Program-made: the position numbers and the translations under genes
Notes under the pieces: generated by a model
What the model was told of the DNA's origin: nothing
Database searches by the model: none
The model's input: only the letters and a program-made list of their open reading frames with translations
Part shown: piece by piece, positions 33,257-37,249 of the stretch
Position numbering within the stretch: position 1 is the first letter of the stretch
How the letters are laid out: every line of letters starts with the position of its first letter
Origin: JAGXOF01 sp046545575
Lineage (GTDB): Bacteria; Chloroflexota; Dehalococcoidia; SZUA-161; SpSt-899
NCBI GenBank assembly: GCA_046545575.1
Contig: JBKGZM010000015.1
Coordinates: forward strand, 1-37,249
Length of the DNA stretch: 37,249 nt
Direction of reading: 5' to 3'

Positions 33257-35348
33257 CATTAACATTCACGCCTTCCCACTGGGCGTGGCACTTGGCCGGA
33301 TAGAAACCTTTAGGGCGGCCAGCACGGATTATGGAAGCCCTACCCTTAACTGCCTGCTCGGTCCTTCCCAGTCTGGCAGCGATTGCCGCTACAGTTTGAC
33401 CTCGGGTGTAGAGTTCCCTCAGCAGTTCATCTTCTTCCTGGGTCCACGGCGGGGCCGTGGCACGGGTCAAAACTATGCGCGGCCGCTTCACCTTCAGTTG
33501 TGATGCCCTCTGGTTTATCGCCTCTTTTGTCCTGCCGGGAAGGGCTGCCAGCAACGTCTCCCAGGAAGACGACGGCCAAAGCATCCTCAGCAGATTGTCC
33601 TCATCAGGTTGCCAGAACTTTTCCTTGGTATGACGCGCCGACGGCCGGGTGATGTTGACTACCTGGCGAAAGCCCATCTTCCAGATTATGCTCGCCTCAA
33701 TATGGCTAAGGTCATGGCGCAGCTCCACCCTGTCTACCAGGAGAGTCAGTAGCTGATTTCGGAGACGGCTGGGGTAGCTTGCCCATTTATCTCTCAAGTT
33801 CTCCAAAAACCCGGTTACCATCTCCACATCCATTGCCGTGGCCTTGGGCACTGGTGGCCTTCTCCTGACTTCCTGAAGTTCTGACCTTGCCTCTTTTATC
33901 AGCCTCCAGTAAGTTTCCTCACGCTCCGGGTCCCCTGACCCAAGGCAACTCTCCAGGTTAGCGAGGCGGGACTTAAGCTCCGCCTCCCGCCGCCGCCGGC
34001 GGCTCTCCTCAGCACTGTACCCCTTCACGTCCGCCTTCAGCTCCTCCAGTACGGACTGGGCATGAGGCGTCAGGTCGAGGCAGCGCAAGAATTCCTCGGT
34101 CAGCGGGGGCGTCAGCAAGTGGTCCCGTATGTACAGGCACCTGGGCTCCAGCCCGTGCTGATAATAGCTACTACACGCCCAGCGTTCCCCGGCACTCCAG
34201 GCAGCTACTTTCCTTGGCTCGTCGTGGTTGTAGCAATAAATAAGACCGGTCCACTCCATGGGCTCAGCATAAGCGGCTCTGCCTCTCGGCTTGGTCGATG
34301 TGGCTATCTCATATGCCGCAAGGAAGAGATCAACCGGGACAATGGCAGGATGGTTCTGCTCTATTACGATGTCCATCCATTCCCAGACGCCAATAAGCTT
34401 CAGGTTCTTGGCCAACCCCTTCAGAGCGTCTGAGGTGATCAGGTAGCCCTGCTGACTCTGCAGGTATTGCCTCAACACGGATCTCGTCGTCATATACCTG
34501 AGATCGTCCGGGAAGAAGGGAAACACGATTCCTCTCGCGTGAAGGGCCTGGGCTGCCTTGTAAATGGAGCCCTGGCTCACAATTTCCTTGAGGGCGATAA
34601 CAACTATCTCCTGGTGAGGGGGATATGGTTCCCACTTGCCGAGGATGTAGGAGCCGTCTCTCCGTTGCCCTTCGATAGCAATAATGTATCCTGGAGCAAC
34701 CGCGTTGCCCACATGTCTGCCCTCAGCAGCTTTCGACACACGGCGCCTGCCCAGCCTTATGCCGAGCTTCTTCATCTCCTCCGCTGAGTCCTCTATATCA
34801 TCAGCCAGCTCTGCCCAGTCCCGCGGGATAACCGGATTGAATATGCTCTCCGGCGTTCTAACGCGGCAATTGTGCCACTTGAGAAGCCTGAGCAGCGTGA
34901 ATCCGAGTACACGATCGCGGTCTCGCGAAAGCCGGCTCATTCCCTCGGTAAGGTATATGCAGCCGATTTGGCCACTCTCCACTCCCTGCCACAGGCTCTC
35001 CAGTGCCGGCCGTTTGTTCTCCCATAGTGATCCGGATAACCCCAGGTCCCGGCAATCCAGCGTAACATCCCCATCCTCGATGACACGGTCAACTCGAGCT
35101 CCTTCCTGGACAGCGTCGAGCCATTTCTCGATCTCCTCGGGATCCAGGTTCGTCCGGTATCCGTCCTTTTTCGCCAGCATTACGAGCGTCCCGATTTCGC
35201 GGATGGATTCATTGCTCTCCTTAACCTGGCCCGGGGTTGAAACACGCCCATAGATAAGGGCCTTCTTGTAGGGCAAACTCCTCAGGTCCTCATCACTGGG
35301 TTTGGACTTAGATTTCTGGATACCGCGAATGATATCACCTAGATTCAT
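33225..35348 (-). CDS. Large serine recombinase (integrase) with tandem Myb/SANT-like C-terminus
   Basis: The 707-residue site-specific recombinase has the resolvase-type catalytic motif ALIYGRVSTPGQ with nucleophile S37, then GLSGSLWENKRP and the arginine-rich EGMSRLSRDRDRV. Next are a recombinase domain (about 195-330), a degenerate zinc ribbon (CYNHD...C...C around 390-430) and a coiled coil (about 455-520). Two Myb/SANT-like repeats follow (577-622 and 633-676) and then the basic GRPKGF. The catalytic domain carries extra residues (about 60-105) compared with phage integrases. ATG 35348 overlaps the preceding gene by 14 nt. The final codons and stop lie in host activase DNA. It catalyses integration of the element; excision would need a directionality factor. 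Confidence 0.93.
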   Translation of the reverse strand: MNLGDIIRGIQKSKSKPSDEDLRSLPYKKALIYGRVSTPGQVKESNESIREIGTLVMLAKKDGYRTNLDPEEIEKWLDAVQEGARVDRVIEDGDVTLDCRDLGLSGSLWENKRPALESLWQGVESGQIGCIYLTEGMSRLSRDRDRVLGFTLLRLLKWHNCRVRTPESIFNPVIPRDWAELADDIEDSAEEMKKLGIRLGRRRVSKAAEGRHVGNAVAPGYIIAIEGQRRDGSYILGKWEPYPPHQEIVVIALKEIVSQGSIYKAAQALHARGIVFPFFPDDLRYMTTRSVLRQYLQSQQGYLITSDALKGLAKNLKLIGVWEWMDIVIEQNHPAIVPVDLFLAAYEIATSTKPRGRAAYAEPMEWTGLIYCYNHDEPRKVAAWSAGERWACSSYYQHGLEPRCLYIRDHLLTPPLTEEFLRCLDLTPHAQSVLEELKADVKGYSAEESRRRRREAELKSRLANLESCLGSGDPEREETYWRLIKEARSELQEVRRRPPVPKATAMDVEMVTGFLENLRDKWASYPSRLRNQLLTLLVDRVELRHDLSHIEASIIWKMGFRQVVNITRPSARHTKEKFWQPDEDNLLRMLWPSSSWETLLAALPGRTKEAINQRASQLKVKRPRIVLTRATAPPWTQEEDELLRELYTRGQTVAAIAARLGRTEQAVKGRASIIRAGRPKGFYPAKCHAQWEGVNVNVMQEPMPRLL
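33228..33256. other. Probable attL attachment junction inside activase gene
   Basis: The last conserved activase codons (ATA ACA GGC GGG, encoding ITGG) end at 33239. After GCA the frame meets foreign sequence and stops at 33254-33256. The crossover is therefore probably within 33234-33243, in the GC-rich GGCGGGGCA. The exact core dinucleotide needs the attR side. The minus-strand recombinase frame crosses the same junction and ends at 33225. Confidence 0.6.
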
Positions 35349-36036
35349 CGTTATTTACCTCCTTCACCATTTCAGTTAGAATGCGGACCAATTCCGCCGA
35401 TATCGGTGGCGTCACCCCGATCAGTTGTGGCGTGTACTGGCAGCTTTGTGCCTTCTCCAGAAACACTCCTGTCCATTCCGTCCAGCTATCGTCACTGACA
35501 ATACAGCTATCAATCCGCCTTACGGTCTCTATATCGCCCTGAATAACGGTGTTGGCATACCGGGTTAGTAACTCTGCCGGTTGGTCTCCTCTGCCCCCGA
35601 GTATGGTGGCCACAGCCTCCAACAAGGCCTTGCCCTCCGACACAAAAGGTGCAAAGCCTAGCGCCGCCATCGAGCGGCATATTACCTCTGGCCCGATTGT
35701 CCCTTGGACACTCTCGTAGTGCTTCATGATCGTCTCGCTTGCCTGGAAAAAAGCCTCCACAAACTGCTTTACCTGAGAAAGTGGAGGCCAGCTTGTTATC
35801 GCCTCCTGCCATACCTCATCCGGTACCGCATCCGGACTGGATGTTTGCTCAGCGAAGTTCTCCACCCCATCAGCCAGGTGAAAAGGCCGGCTCATCTCCA
35901 GGATGGCCTCATCTCCCAGCTCATCAGACAGCCTGTCAAAACTTCGAGACGGTACCAGCCACGCTGGCAACCCGCTGCACTCCTTGAAACGCCGGTAGCT
36001 CACTTGGAGCCATCGCATCAACGTTGTCCTCTTCAT
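35335..36036 (-). CDS. Unknown 233-residue protein between AbrB-like regulator and integrase
   Basis: I do not recognise this family. The start at 36036 (MKRTTLMRWLQVSYRRFKEC) is chosen for AAGGGGGA just upstream; a longer frame overlapping the AbrB-like gene is possible. The protein is soluble, mostly helical and moderately acidic, with tryptophan-rich spots (WQEAITSWPPLSQ, DSWTEWTGVF). It has no membrane segment and no cysteine pattern. The N-terminal basic helix could contact DNA. Its stop overlaps the integrase start by 14 nt and it follows the regulator within 10 nt, so all three are one operon. A recombination directionality or integrase-partner role is a guess from position only. Confidence 0.7.
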   Translation of the reverse strand: MKRTTLMRWLQVSYRRFKECSGLPAWLVPSRSFDRLSDELGDEAILEMSRPFHLADGVENFAEQTSSPDAVPDEVWQEAITSWPPLSQVKQFVEAFFQASETIMKHYESVQGTIGPEVICRSMAALGFAPFVSEGKALLEAVATILGGRGDQPAELLTRYANTVIQGDIETVRRIDSCIVSDDSWTEWTGVFLEKAQSCQYTPQLIGVTPPISAELVRILTEMVKEVNNDESR

Positions 36037-36046
36037 ATCGTCCCCC

Positions 36047-36460
36047 TTATCCAGTTTCATTCTCCTCAGCCTCTGAGTGTTCCTCGACGGAGCCAAGCCC
36101 CAGCATGCGCAAGAACGGAGGCAGGTTTTGCCAGAGGTTCCGCACAAACATGTCGACGATCTTCCTGTCCTGGCCGGAGAATTCTAGATGAATAGCACAG
36201 GCGTTCGGATCCACAGTCACCCTGGCTTCAACCCCTTGCATTGCCTTTGAGTACGCGGCGATTGATTCCTCTGTGAAATTCTCAAACTTGGTGGGTTGGT
36301 TGGGCTGGATCTTCATGGTTCCCTCTGCCACATTTACAGTGACCTCGTCTCCTTTATCGAGACCCCATTGCTCGATGACCTCGCTGGGAATCGCCACGTA
36401 GAGGCCGTGCCCGGATTTGAGCAGTCGTTTGTTGACGGTAGTGTTTGATGTCTTTGCCAT
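36047..36460 (-). CDS. SpoVT/AbrB-domain transcriptional regulator
   Basis: The 137-residue protein has an N-terminal swapped-hairpin AbrB/MazE domain (KRLLKSGHGLYVAIPSEVIE followed by QWGLDKGDEVTVNVAEGTMKI, residues about 9-52) and a C-terminal half of unknown fold (about 60-137), richer in acidic residues at the end. ATG 36460 is preferred because GGAG lies 6 nt upstream; ATG 36472 is also possible. It is the first gene of the integrase operon and lies just downstream of a consensus promoter, so autoregulation and control of integrase expression are likely (inference). It is longer than a typical MazE-like antitoxin, and there is no toxin gene beside it. Confidence 0.85.
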   Translation of the reverse strand: MAKTSNTTVNKRLLKSGHGLYVAIPSEVIEQWGLDKGDEVTVNVAEGTMKIQPNQPTKFENFTEESIAAYSKAMQGVEARVTVDPNACAIHLEFSGQDRKIVDMFVRNLWQNLPPFLRMLGLGSVEEHSEAEENETG

Positions 36461-36487
36461 ACCTCGCTCCATCTTATTTATACCAGT

Positions 36488-36516
36488 AGTATATACCTAC
36501 GATTTCCCGATGTCAA
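36488..36516 (-). promoter_or_regulatory. Near-consensus promoter of the regulator-integrase operon
   Basis: On the minus strand, TTGACA (36511-36516) and TATACT (36488-36493) are separated by 17 bp. The -10 region overlaps a direct repeat GGTATA-n7-GGTATA on the minus strand, a possible operator for the AbrB-like protein. Transcription would start near 36481, 20 nt before ATG 36460. Confidence 0.7.
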
Positions 36517-36544
36517 TCCCCCGGGCCGGGGATGGCATGAAGAT

Positions 36545-36614
36545 GTGCAAAGGTAATTATTGATGCCGTGCAAATAGAGTCATTGCACATAGCTTTGCAC
36601 CGTCAGCTTTGCAC
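36545..36614. repeat. Cluster of GTGCAAA/TTTGCAC motifs
   Basis: GTGCAAA occurs at 36545 and 36568, ATTGCAC at 36582, and TTTGCAC at 36594 and 36608. Start-to-start spacings are 23, 14, 12 and 14 nt. The cluster lies 29-98 bp upstream of the operon's -35 box. It could bind a regulator or replication initiator. Confidence 0.55.
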
Positions 36615-36949
36615 TCCGTTGACATGTACCTTGATACCCAGGGGTAGGGGGTCACCCCATACCGTCCTCTTACCGCCCAATGTTGTGCAATGTTTCCCAT
36701 GGTCGGGCAATATCGGACGCTGATACGTACAGGGCACATTTATCGATGCCCGGTATTAGGAATCAACAACAGTGCAATGCATGTGCAGGCCTCTGGTGAT
36801 GCTGGGCGTTTACTAATGCGGATTTCGTCAGTTATAACTCAACAGCCATGGCGGTTATGCTGAGCAGGCAAAGGGATAGACAGGAAGAGGCTTTGTTTCG
36901 AGCTTAGCTCCGTTCTCTGCTGTAGAAGTCGCCCCATCCGTAGTTTAAA

Positions 36950-37000
36950 TCTGTCTATCTATTCTATGCTATGCTATACCATTCTATCCATACTATCCAT
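36950..37000. repeat. Degenerate CTAT-rich short repeat tract
   Basis: About 50 bases are built from CTAT and CTATG/CTATC units with small variations (TCTATCTATTCTATGCTATG and onwards). It may be simple low-complexity sequence or a set of binding sites; nothing more can be supported. Confidence 0.5.
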
Positions 37001-37175
37001 GTGCCTGACAGACTTGGTATTGCATTGCACTAGACCCCTGTTATTAAACCCCATGAACATGGTAAGGGTCACCCCCTATGGCTGGCAATTACTGTGCCAG
37101 ATCATCCCTCTGAGATCGGCACGTGAGGACTTTGGCAGGGGATAGCAGTTCAACTACCATGTTACAAAACAGGTG

Positions 37176-37241
37176 TTGGTTGCTTCCACCATCCTCCGAT
37201 AAACTGACTGGCAACCAAATACAATGCGGAGAAGGTGGAAG
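37176..37241 (+). promoter_or_regulatory. Interleaved inverted repeats before a probable downstream gene
   Basis: TTGGTTGC (37176-37183) pairs with GCAACCAA (37211-37218). CTTCCACC plus ATCCTCCG (37183-37198) pairs, with one mismatch and a one-base bulge, with CGGAGAAGGTGGAAG (37227-37241). The arms alternate, so the two hairpins exclude each other or form a pseudoknot. The last arm is purine-rich and RBS-like. This suggests switchable exposure of a ribosome site for a gene beyond the window. Confidence 0.4.
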
Positions 37242-37249
37242 AGGAGCAA

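Larger units (their letters stand above)
33240..37249. mobile_element. Left end of an integrated serine-recombinase element (continues beyond window)
   Basis: The boundary is placed where the A-type activase loses homology (about 33240). From there all genes run on the minus strand and are unrelated to the metabolic operon: AbrB-like regulator, unknown protein, large serine recombinase. A 790-bp repeat-rich control region follows. The recombinase gene abuts the boundary, as is common for integrases next to their attachment site. The right end, cargo and attR are outside the window, so prophage, integrative element or excisable intervening element cannot be told apart. Confidence 0.75.
36461..37249. 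other. 789-bp repeat-rich control region of the element, no convincing gene
   Basis: I see no credible coding frame. Contents, right of the promoter: five TTGCAC-type motifs in both orientations within 36545-36614 and three more at 36685, 36772 and 37024; the 10-bp direct repeat GGGTCACCCC at 36649-36658 and 37066-37075; a CTAT-rich tract at 36950-37000; and two interleaved inverted repeats at 37176-37241 that end with a purine-rich, RBS-like run. The layout suits a divergent control region or an origin, with a plus-strand gene likely to start just beyond the window. Confidence 0.55.

Noticed and set aside
33249..33652. Plus frames antisense to the recombinase end
   Set aside because: They mirror the C-terminal coding region of the recombinase and show no family features.
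36557..36739. 60-codon minus frame in the element control region
   Set aside because: It overlaps repeated motifs, lacks an RBS and has no protein-like pattern.
36950..37000. CRISPR-like array
   Set aside because: Units are only 4-5 bases with no spacers; it is low-complexity sequence.

Overview
The window looks like chromosomal DNA of an anaerobic bacterium that degrades aromatic or other organic acids and carries many two-component sensors. Visible signs are oxygen-sensitive iron-sulfur enzymes (benzoyl-CoA-reductase/2-hydroxyacyl-CoA-dehydratase family with ATPase activators, ferredoxin-linked IorAB, GlcD/GlcF-type oxidoreductase), multi-PAS kinases and Rcp1-type response regulators. This combination, and the typical N-terminus of the large PAS kinase, suggest an uncultured Chloroflexota (Dehalococcoidia-like) or a similar subsurface anaerobe. 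That placement is inference and was not tested by phylogeny.

Layout. (1) 1-193: 3' end of a histidine kinase. (2) 328-3606, minus strand: a tandemly duplicated two-gene unit. Each unit has a two-TM extracytoplasmic sensor that ends at its HAMP domain, followed by a 55-residue helical protein. (3) 4229-17994, plus strand: a signalling island with a soluble AT-hook/PAS/poly-HAMP chemoreceptor, CheW, three stand-alone receivers (one with a coiled-coil tail), two receiver-PAS-kinase hybrids, an eight-PAS kinase and an OmpR-type regulator. No CheA, CheB or CheR is present. (4) 18045-18975, minus strand: a small unknown protein and an Lrp/AsnC regulator, divergent from (5) 19461-30596, plus strand: one metabolic operon with an acyl/aryl-CoA ligase, reductase/dehydratase subunits and activases in the order C-B-A-D, a GlcD/GlcF pair and IorA/IorB. 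It is served by a consensus promoter with a leader of about 370 nt. (6) 30782-31429: a DUF2080-like small protein and a GNAT acetyltransferase with their own promoter. (7) 31615-33256: a second activase pair (D-type then A-type). The A-type gene is cut off inside its conserved C-terminal ATP-binding fold. (8) 33240-37249: the left end of an integrated element, with a large serine recombinase, an unknown 233-residue protein and an AbrB-like regulator in one overlapping minus-strand operon, then about 790 bp of repeat-rich control DNA.

How the genes may work together. The ligase makes an aryl- or acyl-CoA. Ferredoxin reduced by IorAB, perhaps with electrons from the GlcD/GlcF pair, feeds the ATP-driven activases. 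These fire single electrons into the B/C subunits for ring reduction or dehydration. The second A/D pair at 31615-33256 probably belonged to a similar enzyme whose remaining parts lie beyond the inserted element. The serine-recombinase element sits precisely in the activase gene, and the recombinase reading frame itself ends inside host DNA. The most unusual items are this gene-splitting element, the output-less receptor plus microprotein duplication, and the AT-hook chemoreceptor.
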